Of a stretch of 64,000 bases of DNA, positions 37,351-48,356 are shown piece after piece. Position numbers and translations under genes: made by a program. Origin of the DNA: Prunus persica (Eukaryota; Streptophyta; Magnoliopsida; Rosales; Rosaceae). The stretch is taken from NCBI RefSeq assembly GCF_000346465.2, contig NC_034012.1, positions 17,493,077 to 17,557,076 on the forward strand. Direction: 5' to 3'. Position 1 is the stretch's first letter. Each line of letters starts with the position of its first letter. The notes beneath the pieces were generated by a model. That model was not told where the DNA came from. It ran no database searches and saw only the letters and a list, made by a program, of their open reading frames with translations.

Positions 37351-39814
37351 ATATATATAATAAAATGAAAAAACAAGCAATAAAACATCACTATATTCAC
37401 ATAGCAGAGAATAAATTGAAAAAAAAATATTCAGACGACGGTATTTACAAAATAATCTTCGTGTTACAGCAATTCAGACGACGGCATATCGAATTACCGT
37501 CGTCTTTAGACTACCCAAACCCAGAAATTTGTATTTCTTTTTGAAGAACAATGTTCCGGGGTTCATGTAGACTAAAGACGACGGTTATTGGAGATACCGT
37601 CATCTTTAGGCAACATAAACCCAGAATTTAATGAACAAGTTCTGGTTAGGAGCATATAGACGACGGTTAGTGTTGAAATAGTAGTCTTTAGGCTACCAAA
37701 TACAAAAAAGTTCAGACGACGGGAGTAAATGAACTACCAACATATAATGAAAATTTAGACGACGGTTTGGTCCATTAACCGTCGTCGTAGGTTACAAAAA
37801 CCCGCAGCCTAAATCTCCTATTCCCAATCATTTTCCAAGAACCCATGGCCAAACAAACATATAAGAACCCATAACAGAGAGTTATTATGACAAGCATGCA
37901 AATCCCAAAACATATATTAAGAACCCATAGCTCCCAAACATATATTAAGAACCCATAGCTCCCAAACATATATTAAGAACCCATAGCTCCCAAAACAAAA
38001 ATTAAGAACCCATTGCTCCCAAAACATGTATTAAGAACCCATATATAGCTCCCAATTAAGAACCCATAGCTCCCAAAACATATATTAAGAGCTCATAGCT
38101 ACCAAAACCAACGAAATTATTTATTGATTTAAGAAGCCGTGCAATATCATTAAATAAAGAGATTAGGGTTTGTACTTACATGGATATTGAGAGAGATACT
38201 CAGAGAATACAACCAATGGTTGAGAGAGAGCTCAAAGAATACCAATGCTTTGAGAGAGAGCGAAAACTTTAAGACAAATTTATGTTGAAGAGAGAGAACG
38301 AAATATTTTAGGGTTAAGGGGAATTCTAAAAATTTTAGATCACAGTGAAAAATTTCAAAGGACCGCGTTTTTTAAAGACGACGGAAAATACATACCTGAC
38401 GACGTTTAATAAAGGCCTACCACGATGGTTTATTAAATGTAACGACATTGTAAATATTTACTATGTCGGTATCTTAAAGGAAACGCCGTAGTAAATTGTT
38501 TTCACGCCATTTCTTAAAAAAACCGACGTCTTAAATATTAAATAATTAGGTGTGCTTTGGTTTTCCTGGGCTTCGAATGCACATAATTGACCAAAAACAG
38601 TGGAGAGAAAACTCGCATCGTTTCAATATACCCTAAACCCTAAATCCTAAATCCTAAACCCCAAAGCTTAAATCCTAAGTTTTACAAGAATTATAAAAAA
38701 ATACACAAGTATGAGAAAAATAAACCGAAAATTGCTACGGACTCCTTACAACAAAGGCTAAAAGTCAGGATTTCATTTATTTGTATTTATGGCCACCAAT
38801 GGATCACATAAACCTTAGGGTTATGTTATGAAAGTATAAGGACTATTGTGCTTTGTCTCTAAATTTTTTTTTATTTTGTTATCACTTGTAATTTTGAAAA
38901 GGCAAAATTTCATGTTTCAAACCTTTAGGGGGAAGACATTGTCTCAATGAGTGCATAGTATTTGTCGGTTTATTTTTTGAATTTTTTTTGAATTTATTAT
39001 GAATATTAGGAATTCAATACAAGAAAAAAAAATTGTTAAAAGCTCCAGGGGGAAGACAATCTTTCAATGAGTGCATGGTAGTTGTCGGTTTATTTTTTGG
39101 AATTTTTATGAATTTTTTATGAATATTAGAAATTAAATACAATATAAAAGTCACATTAATATGAAATGACACGTGTATATAACCGACATTGCATGCATTT
39201 ACAACGACGTTAAACAACGTCAAACGTCGTCCAAGTTCATTTAGATATCGGCAGTTTAAGCACCGACATTTTTTATCGTTTACAACTTCGCTTGTTATGA
39301 ACTAACCGTCGTCTTTAATGCTTAAAACGTCTATATGTTTTGAATAACCGCCATGGGTTACATTAACAACATCGTCTTTCGAGTAGTTACCGACGTTGTT
39401 TAAGGCCTACAACGTCCTCCTTCGTAAATTTACCGCTGTTGTAGGTTATTTAAGACGTCTACATGATGTTTTTAACGGTCGTGGTATTTCGGTACAAAAT
39501 ATTTTAGTATTTTTAAACTAGATTATTGCTTTCCATAAAAATAAATTGTAGACTTCAGTTTTATACATAAACCGTCGTGTTTTTTCAGGTACATGTCATT
39601 TTTAAAATTTGCCGTTGATGTTTTATTTCCATCTATCATAAGACGATGGTGATTTGTAATAATGAGACGTGTTAAGAAGAATGAGACGTCGATTTTTAAG
39701 ATTTAAATTTAGTTTTTATGAATTACTCTCATAGTCATTCATATAATTTAGTTCAATAATTACAAAAAAATTATGTACATTGTTAATAAACATTATGTCA
39801 AATTCTCTATTTGC
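37351..39814. repeat. Non-coding spacer of CACTA element 1 (motif lattice, minisatellite, duplications)
   Basis: 37430-37800 holds paired GACGACGG and CCGTCGTC copies at short spacing. 38170-38330 probably holds the 5' leader of the transposase gene, with GAGAGAGAG-rich sequence and a TACTTAC donor in reverse. 38630-38690 has CCCTAAA-like repeats. 38925-39145 is a two-copy duplication with [19 protein letters not shown] start. 39180-39710 is again motif-rich. Confidence 0.75.
37905..38110. repeat. Minisatellite, unit about 27-30 bp
   Basis: About six copies of a unit containing ATTAAGAACCCATAGCTCCC with small length changes. Confidence 0.88.
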
Positions 39815-40925
39815 TTTGTAACAAATTCTGCCCATTCCAGCCTCACTTCATCAATGTCTGCTTATACATACTTGACTGGTTCTTTTTTCTTGTTAAACTG
39901 CAAAAATAAGACAAAAACCGACGTGTTATTGGAATAAAAATGACGGTTATTCAAAAAAAGTCGTAGTATTTAAAAAAAGAAATTAAATCTTCAATTATGT
40001 TTTTTACCTTCTTCTAAAATGCTAGGTCTGGATCATGAATTATATCTCTCATGAAACGCATCACGTAGTAGCCATACTCTACATTTGTTGGTTGTCAAGA
40101 AGTGTCATGTAGAGTTTTCCATATGGCTGATTTACATGTGATTGTTTGCCTACGTGAGAGTTATACATTTTGATTGCATAGTTTCAAGACAACAAAAAGT
40201 GTTAATGACAAATATTTTAGCCTACTAACACACATTAGAATGTAGTAAATCAACTTACGTATTCACTATATTTCTCATGTACTCGTCAATCGAGCGATTT
40301 GGCAATGAATCCATATAATATACAGTCTCCTTAGCTGGCCTCACAATAATCAACACCCAATGACCCCTACACATAATAAATCCATATAGGTTAAATAGTT
40401 AGGTACCAAGAAAAATTACAAAGAAAATAGGTTAAATAGTTAAGGGGACTAACCCTGGATTATAAGGCACAAAGAAAAATTAGTCCCCATCTGCCTTCTT
40501 CAGGCGGTCTGACAGATGTTTGGATTTGTAAGATAACGATCCAGATTGAGCGCTAACTTGTTCAAGGTCGACGAGGCAAACAAGGCTTACCATATTTGCC
40601 ATTTTTAAATAGTCAAATTGGTACTTAAAATATATGAAATTCAATTAAATGAGAATTAATTTAATTTAAAACAAAAGGGAATTGTAAAATAAAAATTGGA
40701 TTTTTAGAATTACCTCATGTATACTGCAATCATTGTGGATCTGATCTCAACCATGGATGCAAGCTGTAAAATATCCTCAGGCAAGATGAAGGTATCATGT
40801 TCATACCCAAACTCTTCCCTTGGAATGTTAACTTTCATGGTCTCGTTCTGAGGCAACTTGGTCTAGAAAAATTGGCATAGGGCTAACAGAGGAGGTGGCA
40901 AGTCCAGCTTTGAGAAATCCTGTTT
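39815..40925 (-). pseudogene. Ulp1-type (C48) cysteine protease region of CACTA element 1, catalytic Cys lost
   Basis: Exon-like pieces on the - strand encode a protease related to SUMO-specific Ulp1, often carried by plant CACTA elements. 40710-40925 reads KLDLPPPLLALC and FILPEDILQLASMVEI. 40480-40600 reads VDLEQVSAQSG and FFFVPYNPG. 40260-40375 reads HWVLIIVRPAKE then YYMDSLPNRSIDEYM, containing the catalytic His and Asp. 40010-40110 reads QPTNVEYGYYVMRFMRDII. 39815-39902 reads IDEVRLEWAEFV. The family has Cys after V-E (VECGYY); here the codon at 40074-40076 is TAT (Tyr). In-frame stops also occur before QPTN and after KKADGD. It is probably the 3' part of the same transcription unit as the gene at 41451-43481. 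Confidence 0.8.
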
Positions 40926-41450
40926 CAAGAAATAAAGAAAGAAATAGAAGATAGCTTGTTAAAAATAAAATAAACTACTCTAACTAAAACCATCGTGGTA
41001 TTAAAATTTAAACGACGGTATTTTGAAAATACTGGCATAGTAAAGAATTTAGATGATGGTAAAATAGAAACTGTCGTTGAGTTCGGGTTCTAACATCACA
41101 AAACTATAAAAAAAAAAAAAATTGTCTAAATAAAATGCAATGAAGATGGCTTGTAAAACAAGTAAAACAAACAATGTAGTAAAAAAAGAGACAACGGTTT
41201 CTGAAAAACAAACCGACGTAGTAAATGACTAAGACGACGGTAAACAGAAACTGTCGTTATTTACAAGTCGTAAAATAAAATGCAAAATTTTCTGAAGATA
41301 AACAAGCAAAAGCGTCGTGGTATTTAAATCACAACGACAGTTTTTTGAAAAAGTAGACGTCTTATGGATTTAAAATGTCAGTAAATATATAATGTCGTTG
41401 TTTCAAAATCCTAACATCAGTGATGATAAATAGCGACGTCTATTTAAATT

Positions 41451-43481
41451 TTAAAAAAAGCAGAACAAAGCAAAAATCAAAATTTTTACCATTTCATCTT
41501 GCTGTTTTTCAGCAGCATCAACATCATTCTTGGCATTTTCTTCCTCCAAAACAAGGGGTCTCACATTAGTGGCCCCCGAGCAGCTTGCTTTGTCAGACAT
41601 TGGATTTTTTGGGCTTTGCTCTTGAGGCAGTAAAGGAATTGGGGTAATTGGAGTTTTGAGCATGTTGGGATCAAAATTGGGAATTAGTTGACTGAATTGT
41701 TTCAACATAATTTCCCTCTTTGCTCTGACAGCCTCCAAAACTGATTTCTTTGCCCTAGCTTCAATCCTTATGGTTTCTTCTCTGACACCCTCTATGACAC
41801 TTTCCTTCAATTTGTTAGCAAATTTTACTCTCTGCTGTCTCGACAAATTGAAGAATTGACTTGGGGAAACCCCAGCTCCAACACCTCTGACTCTCCCACC
41901 ATGCTCAAGGGTTCCCAAAGCCAAGGTCAAAATATCATTGCTTCCAGAGACAGTCAGAGTGCCCTCGGAGACTTGTTTTTTCAAATCATCCTAAAAGAGA
42001 GAAAGAGAGAGAATGTTAGTGAGTGAATATATTGTACTACCGATAAAATAAAACATCTAACTCAAAAATATAAACTAGTGTGGTAATTCAGTGAAGATAA
42101 CGGATTATTAAAAAAACTGACGTTGTATTTAATTTCAAATGTCGGTAAGAAACTACAGTTGTTGTGTAACAATTATAACGTCGGTAAGGGAAGAAAACCG
42201 TCCTATAACAAAAAGTTGTGTGTAAATGAAAGTTGAATAGAAAAAATTAAAACAACCCTAAATGAAAAACCTCCACTGTCGTGGTAATTAAATGAAGATG
42301 ATGGTTTCGAGAAAATACTGACGTGGTAAAATATTACAAACATCGGTAACAGATTACCATCGTTGTGTATGCATTCTAATGTTGATAATCTAAAATACCG
42401 TCATATAATACAAATCCAGAAAAAAATAATAATAACTTAACCAAAATATGCATTCTTTTCCAGAAATAGTGTACAAACCAATTACAGAGAAATAGAGAGG
42501 GAGAGAGAGAAAGAGAGAATTTGTGTGAGAAAATGAAGATAGTTTAAACTTTAAAACAAAACTTCTAACTCAGAAATACAAAATCTTCGTGGTAATTCAA
42601 TCCAGACGTCTATTTTCTAAAAAAACTGACGTCCTATCATTTTTGAAACGGCAGTAAATAAAAATTGTCGTGGTGTTTCATTTATAACGATGGTTATTAA
42701 AATGAACGACATCTAAATGAAATTAAAAACCTCTGTTTTTCAAATTTAGAACAAAATCAGTGAGACTTACTATTAATTTTGCCTTCTCTGCAACCTTTGG
42801 ATCAAGGATGTTTCCCTGTTTATCTTCTCTTGCCTTTTTCCATAGCAGAGAACGATCGATTTTTTCACCGGGCATGGTTTCTTCTAATTCGTCCTCCAAA
42901 CCAACATACCCTTGTCGAGACAACCTATGGTTGTATTCGTATTTTTTCCTTCTCTATGACTGCTCAGAATGCACAGCCTCAAATTCTGGGAATAACCTTG
43001 AAGCTACAAAGGCATTCCATTGCAATTTCTCTGTGAAGTTTTAAAGTTGAGGGGTTTCTTTTAACTTCTTCTTGTCATTTGTGAATGGAAGGATAAACTG
43101 CCTAATTAAGGTAGACTTAAAATTCTTCCATTTTTTGGCGGCAGACGACAACACTATCTTCTTGTCACCAATGTAAGATTGCATCTCAACAACAGCCTTG
43201 CCATGTGGTCTGCCCATTTTATTTTACTCAACCACGGGCTTAATCTTCTGGATTTTCCTCTTAACAACAGGGCTCATTGTGTTGATACCGCGACTGGATT
43301 TTGGCCTCTCATCAAATGTCATTGAGTTCGGTTCTTTCTCGGAGATTGAGGTAAATCTCATCTTCTTTGCGGGATTGCTTTGAACATATTTGGCTTCATT
43401 CATTTGAGCCTTTGAAACTGCAAGGTCCTTGCTTTGACCTTTAGATACTTGAGCCTCCTTACTTTGAGATTTCGAAACCAT
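41451..43481 (-). pseudogene. Transposase_24 / TNPA-like gene of CACTA element 1
   Basis: The chosen start ATG at 43481 opens MVSKSQSKEAQVSKG, aligned with the start of the copy in element 2. Blocks on the - strand: SPVVKRKIQKIKPVVE, ended by a TAA where element 2 has a Tyr codon; MQSYIG joined straight to a KKIVLSSAAKKWKNFK-like segment, lacking about 40 residues present in element 2; SRQGYVGLEDELEETMPG (42723-42923); and VSGSNDILTLALGT, GGRVRGVGAGVSP and a charged, coiled-coil-like RKEETIRIEARAKK-type stretch (41451-41984). In the Ptta/En/Spm family such proteins bind the subterminal repeats. Introns at about 42000-42720 are full of the ACGACGG motif. Confidence 0.8.
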
Positions 43482-44567
43482 GTTTAGAAAGAAATTAAAC
43501 CTACAAGTGAAACAACGACGGTTAATTAAAAAGAACAACGTAATATTCCAAAGAAGACGTCAGTAGGAAAGCACAACCGTCGTTCTATTAATTTAGAATG
43601 ACAGCTGTAAACCACCGACGTCGTATGTGAACTTAAACGACGTCAACAAGAAAAACCGTTGTCTTAAGTAGAGGTGGTACGGACAAAACTGCTCAGTTCC
43701 CTCCCTCCCGCGATCGTTTTGTATGGAAATAAGACGGCGATGATTTATTGTTTATGTCGTATTAATCATCGCACCACGACGGTTATTAACTACCGTCGTG
43801 CTATTTGTAATAGCATGGATTTAATTACCGTTGTGGTGTGACCACTAATACGACATAAACACAAGGTCGTCATCGTTACACGTCGTGAGAGTGAGGGACT
43901 TGTTAATTTATTAAAACCAATGCAAGATTTCGTCATTTTAAAAATGGAGTCTTTGGCTTGCAAAAGATTTTGAAAAAAAACACAAGAGATTGAGAAGAAA
44001 AAAAAAAACCTTTGGCTTGCGAAGAAAGTTTTCTTCAGACGTATACTTTGGAGATTTGGAGGCCAAGACGAAGACGTAAACTTTGGAGATTCAGACACGC
44101 CGCTTTTGGGAACTGAAGGAAAACTGAGAGAAAATCTATCAATTAGAGAGAACGTAAAACTTTAGGTCAGGTGAGAAAAAAGTTTATATATTATCCTAAA
44201 GTCCAATAACACGGCGGTTTTGTTATAAACCGCCCTAATATGTCATTAACACGACGAAAAAGTAGTAGAAATCGACATGGTCATTAATAAAGCCAAACAA
44301 CTTTTGAAATTCTGAAACCGACGTGATTATTTAAGTTTTACACGACAAAAGTTTACTTTTGACGCCCTGATATTTTAAGTTACAACGTCACTTCTTTATA
44401 TATAACCGCCGTGGTTTTATTTAATAGTGATGACTTTTAGTTTACGTAACCATCGTGGTTTTTTGGATTTAAATGACAGAAATTTACTTTTACGGTCATG
44501 GTATATCATTTACAACGACACTATTTACTACTACACCGTCGTGGATGTTTAATTTTAGAAGTCGCAA

Positions 44568-44578
44568 TTTATAAAAGG
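44568..44578 (+). promoter_or_regulatory. TATA-like box upstream of the tandem foldbacks
   Basis: TTTATAAAAGG stands about 160 bp before the first foldback on +. It is a good match to the plant TATA consensus; activity is unknown. Confidence 0.4.
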
Positions 44579-44729
44579 ACCACCGTGTTTATTAAAGATT
44601 ATTTGTATAAATTGGGTCTTTTCACGCGTTCTTTCACTTTCAGTTTTCACTTAGGGTTCCAACTTCTTGTGGCCCTTGACTGCCGTCCTCACTTCAGCCT
44701 TTGCCTCTCTCTCACCTCTCTGGAGGCAA

Positions 44730-44940
44730 TAGTTTGGATGTTGTTGTGTGTGTGTGCGTTTGTGTATCTGAAAGACACAAACACACACACATCATGGACT
44801 TCTAAAAAATTGTCTTTTTCATAGCTTGCAGTCGTCAAATTTTAGAGGAAAATATTTTGGATTTTGATGTGTATGTGTTTTTGTGTATCTCAAAGACACA
44901 AAAACACATACATCATCAACGTCTAAAATATTGTCTTTCT
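44730..44940 (+). ncRNA. Two tandem miRNA-precursor-like foldbacks (candidate)
   Basis: Foldback 1: arms 44738-44765 and 44775-44797 with loop ATCTGAAAG, about 17 pairs and one mismatch. Foldback 2: arms 44866-44886 and 44896-44916 with loop ATCTCAAAG, 17 unbroken pairs, then a bulge, extended by AATATTTT pairing with AAAATATT to about 90 nt. The two units are diverged copies of each other, including the flanks TCTAAAA...TTGTCTTT. The arms are simple-sequence-like (GT/AC-rich), so a microsatellite-derived hairpin is an alternative. Confidence 0.4.
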
Positions 44941-45655
44941 CACATTTGTGGTTCGATTATGATGAGGAACATAGCTCCCATTGGTAAGGTTTCATTTCTC
45001 TTGGAATTCTTTTTAATTTCCTCTATAACGGCGGTTTTCTATATATAAACCGTCGTGGTTTTTATAGTTCTTGTCATTTTGTTGATCTACCGACTTAAGC
45101 TACCAAAATCCAAGAAATAAATCTTAAAAGAAATAAAATTTATGACGACGGTTTACTGATAAGGTCAGTCGTATAAAATAAATTAATACGAAAGTTCTTT
45201 TCACTTCACGACATGGTAAATTAATATTACACGTCGCAAATTGAATAAAAAAAACACTCCAGAAAAATTTCTGAAAAAGCAATAAAAATTAAGACAACGG
45301 TTTAAAGATAAAGGCAAATGTATTAATTGATATAATACGACGGTATTTTTCACTTAACGACATGGTAAAGGAATATTATACGACTCGAATTGAACAAACT
45401 GATGTGGTTATTACTAACTTATACGGACCGTCGTAAAAGTTATCTTTACCATGTGGAACAATGCTTTATCATGATGCTTTTTTGTAATATAATGATGTGG
45501 ATTCCGTTTAAATTATACGACATTGATTGAGAGCAGCTGGTCGTGTTTATTTAGGATTTAACATGGCAGCTATTTTGGTAAACCGTCGTCTTAACTTTCT
45601 ACGTTGGTTGTTTCATACCTGCTGTCGTTGTTTTTGGGATCAGAGTTCAAGGTCT

Positions 45656-45805
45656 AGGCTTCTCTTCTGCAAGCACAGATTTGGAAAACCCCCTGCGTGC
45701 AGTTCAACGCTGCCTTTTTCATCGTCTTCCTTCCTCAGCAAGTTCGTCAAGGCCTCTAGCTCGAAAAAGGAGTCGGAGCTCCAAAAGTAAGCCCAAATTG
45801 ATAAG

Positions 45806-45866
<61 letters not shown>

Positions 45867-46533
45867 TGGGGTCTGGAGTTGATGTGGGGCGAGAGGGGGA
45901 TGAATAGGGGGCGGATTATACAGGAACTTTTTTGTGGACGAGATTGTGCTTGAGGAGAAATGGGCTCTTTTTTGTTTACGTTGTTGCAAATGTAAGGGTG
46001 TAAATTGATAAAATTAATACTCTGTGGTACATATTGAGAATCACCCTAAATTTGCAGGTGTCTTTTATAGTTAGCCCTACTTTTTATGAATATTATATGG
46101 GTAAGAGAAATTTGAGTTTCCATGTATTTCATACGTAATATATTTACTTATTAGAAAATATCAAAATTTAAAATAAGAATTAGATAAATAAAGAAAATAA
46201 CACCATTGAAAATAAAAAATTTAATTTTTTCCGAAGCCTGAAATAAATTTGATAATAACCTGATTTAATCCTGTAGTTATTTGATGTGAATTTATATGAT
46301 TCATAGTTACATTTGATTATAAATAAATTCAAAATTTTATTAGGTAGACACATGTAGACTTTATTTGATCATAAATAGATTCGGAATTTGATCATAATGA
46401 TTTATCTTATTCTTCTAAATATTCGATCATAAGAAAGATGATACAAAAAGATGAAAGCTGGCATAGTTGTATCGTCTTTTCTATTCTAGAGCTTTTATGT
46501 ATTTATTTTGTTTTTAAGAAAGAAGGGCAAATA
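45656..46533. other. Intergenic with a (GA)n microsatellite
   Basis: A GA run lies at 45808-45862. Before it, 45527-45790 holds an 87-codon + frame with a Ser-rich stretch that partly overlaps CACTA homology; I do not believe it is a gene. The rest is AT-rich with no recognised feature. Confidence 0.5.
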
Positions 46534-46607
46534 GCTCTTGTAGCTCAGTTGGTTAGAGCACCCGTTTAGTAAGTGGGAGGTCTTGAGTTCAACTCTCAAC
46601 GAAAGCT
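46534..46607 (+). tRNA. tRNA-Thr (anticodon AGU)
   Basis: The cloverleaf can be folded by hand. Acceptor GCTCTTG pairs with CGAAAGC (one C-A mismatch). The D arm is GCTC-AGTTGGTTA-GAGC. The anticodon stem CCCGT/GTGGG carries loop TTAGTAA, with AGT at 46568-46570. Variable region AGGTC. T arm TTGAG-TTCAACT-CTCAA. Internal A box TAGCTCAGTTGG and B box GAGTTCAACTC are present. There is no intron and CCA is not encoded, as expected for a nuclear gene. The body closely matches plant tRNA-Thr(AGU). The acceptor mismatch leaves some chance of a pseudogene. Confidence 0.85.
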
Positions 46608-46689
46608 TATTACTAATTACAAATCTTATTTTTGTTATAAAGTTTTCCATTATAATATACTATCCAAAAGTCTTTTATCTTATTTTTGT

Positions 46690-48205
46690 TTTAGGAATAA
46701 CTGTTGATTCACTCCTTAAACTTGTACTCTACTTTCAATTTGTACCCTCAAATTTTTTCTTGGAATATTATGGATACAAACTAATTTTATTGCCAATTTC
46801 CCCCTTGCTATCTAAATCTTAACATTTCATCCAATTTTTTGTTAAATCATTAAGAAAAATAAATTTTTTTTTGAAAAAATTGAAGAAAAAGAGAAAAAAA
46901 AAGAAAAAAAGAAAAAAATTATGGGGACCTACAAAACCAAGAACCCATCCCCCTTGTATTTTCATCTCCTCCCATTCCCCATGACCACCACGCACAAGCC
47001 ACCCTCCACCAACCGAGTCCCCCCCCCCCCTTAATTAATATGGTTGAAAATGAATCGTTAGACCTGGATATGTTCAATCATCCTCTTTTTATATTTTCCT
47101 CCCCATCCTAAAATGTAAAAAGCTTGCCGATATTGCGTTTTTTTAAGAAAATAAAGGTAGAAATTTTAACCTATTAAGTTATCGTTTTCTTTTTGCGTGC
47201 TAATTAATTTTTAATCTTTTCATGCCCCTNNNNNNNNNNNNNNNNNNNNNNNNNNNNNNNNNNNNNNNNNNNNNNNNNNNNNNNNNNNNNNNNNNNNNNN
47301 NNNNNNNNNNNNNNNNNNNNNNNNNNNNNNNNNNNNNNNNNNNNNNNNNNNNNNNNNNACCCCCACAGTCCCCTCCCTCCTCCTCCCCCATTTTGTTCTT
47401 TCACCCACAAACTCATCACCCCCATCCCTCAGAAATCTTCCTCCTTTTCCACCGTCGCCACCTCCTCTTTCTCCATCCACACACTTCCTCAATTTCTTTT
47501 CTCCCCCACCCCCTTTGTCAATTTCAATACCTCTACACTCGAAAGGCTCACAGTCGATCCAAGCCTTTCAAAAACAATCGAAAGGTAAAATTCTTGATCA
47601 TAAGGCATTAGTGACTCTACTATAAGTGCGTTACAGCCTCCCATCTCAAGCTTTTTCCAAATTCACGCATAACCCATCAACCAAAACATCAACAAATTCA
47701 ATCTTTAACACTTGGGTTTGCAAAAAAATATCAAAATCAAATAAAATATAATAGAATTTACCTCCTTGCCATCGGATAGCATTTGGGGTGGGAGGTCATG
47801 GGGAAGAAGAAAAAAAGGAGCGGAAGGTTGCGGTGGGGTGGGGTGGAGGGGCCATTGAAAGTTATATAGAGAGAGGGAGAGAAGAGGGGCCAGAGAAAAA
47901 ATAGATAGAAAGGGTGGGGGTGAGGGAGAGAGTGATTGGTTGGGTGGGCCCCTCTCTTATTAAAATATTTGTTCTTTCATTTTAGATTTCATATTATTTT
48001 ATTTGTGTATTAATTATTTTAATATATAAAATGACCAATTTGCCCTTATATTTAACAGCAAATTTGATGAAATCTTGAGATTTAGACGGTAAGGGGGAAT
48101 TGATGATAAAAATTAGTTTGTGTACTTAACTTTCCAAAAGAAAAGATGAGGGTGCAAATTGAAACTAGCATACAAGTTCAGGGGGTAAATCGACAGTTTT
48201 ATATA
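46690..48205. mobile_element. Mutator-like MITE 2 (related to 31827-32745), spanning an assembly gap
   Basis: The left arm (about 46697-46860) reads TGTTGATTCACTCC, AAACTTGTAC, CAATTTGTACCCTC, AACATTTCATCCAATTT. The right arm in reverse complement (about 48050-48205) reads TGTCGATTTACCCCC, GAACTTGTATGC, CAATTTGCACCCTC, AAGATTTCATCAAATTT. The interior is C/T-rich and contains the gap. A clear target duplication could not be read. Confidence 0.75.
47230..47358. other. Assembly gap (129 N)
   Basis: Run of N. Open frames that cross it are meaningless. Confidence 0.99.
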
Positions 48206-48356
48206 TATATATATATAAATAGTTATAATGGAATGTAATTTATAGGAAAAGTTGATAAAGATCCAAAAGTTCAATCAAGAGTTGGGTTTAGTCCACACAT
48301 TTGTTGTTGTTGATACAAGTCCTTCGACTTTGTGCCACGTAGGATTATACTCCTTT

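Larger units (their letters stand above)
32878..45655 (-). mobile_element. CACTA (En/Spm) element 1, large, decayed, right end truncated
   Basis: The left terminus is CACTATTACAAAAATTG (32878). Twenty bases in, AGACGACGG and CCGTCGTCT form a hairpin (32898-32922). Two gene regions lie on the - strand: TNP2-like transposase (34205-37350) and a Transposase_24 plus Ulp1 unit (39815-43481). All non-coding parts are filled with ACGACGG/CCGTCGT copies and decayed variants. On the right the motif lattice ends near 45420, and homology to the CACTA fragment at 17.8 kb runs out near 45655 with no GTAGTG end, so the right terminus is lost. The element is about 12.8 kb. Confidence 0.85.
43500..45655. repeat. 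Right terminal region of CACTA element 1
   Basis: The motif lattice continues in both orientations. An imperfect palindrome spans 43751-43862 with CTATTTGTAATAG at its centre, which resembles an element terminus. Two tandem foldbacks lie at 44738-44920. No intact terminus is present on this side. Confidence 0.75.

Noticed and set aside
37905..38110. Regularly spaced repeat resembling a CRISPR array
   Set aside because: Units are contiguous minisatellite copies without unique spacers, in a plant nuclear transposon.
38630..38690. CCCTAAA-like repeats as a telomere or interstitial telomere
   Set aside because: Too short and degenerate, and the same kind of run recurs within CACTA element 2; it is part of the element.
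45481..45496. TTTTTTGTAATATAATG as the right terminus of CACTA element 1
   Set aside because: The homologous fragment at 17.8-18.1 kb continues through this point for about 300 bp before a true GTAGTG end, so this is internal.
46583..46822. 79-codon + frame starting in the tRNA gene
   Set aside because: It overlaps the tRNA 3' half and the MITE arm; a chance AT-rich frame.
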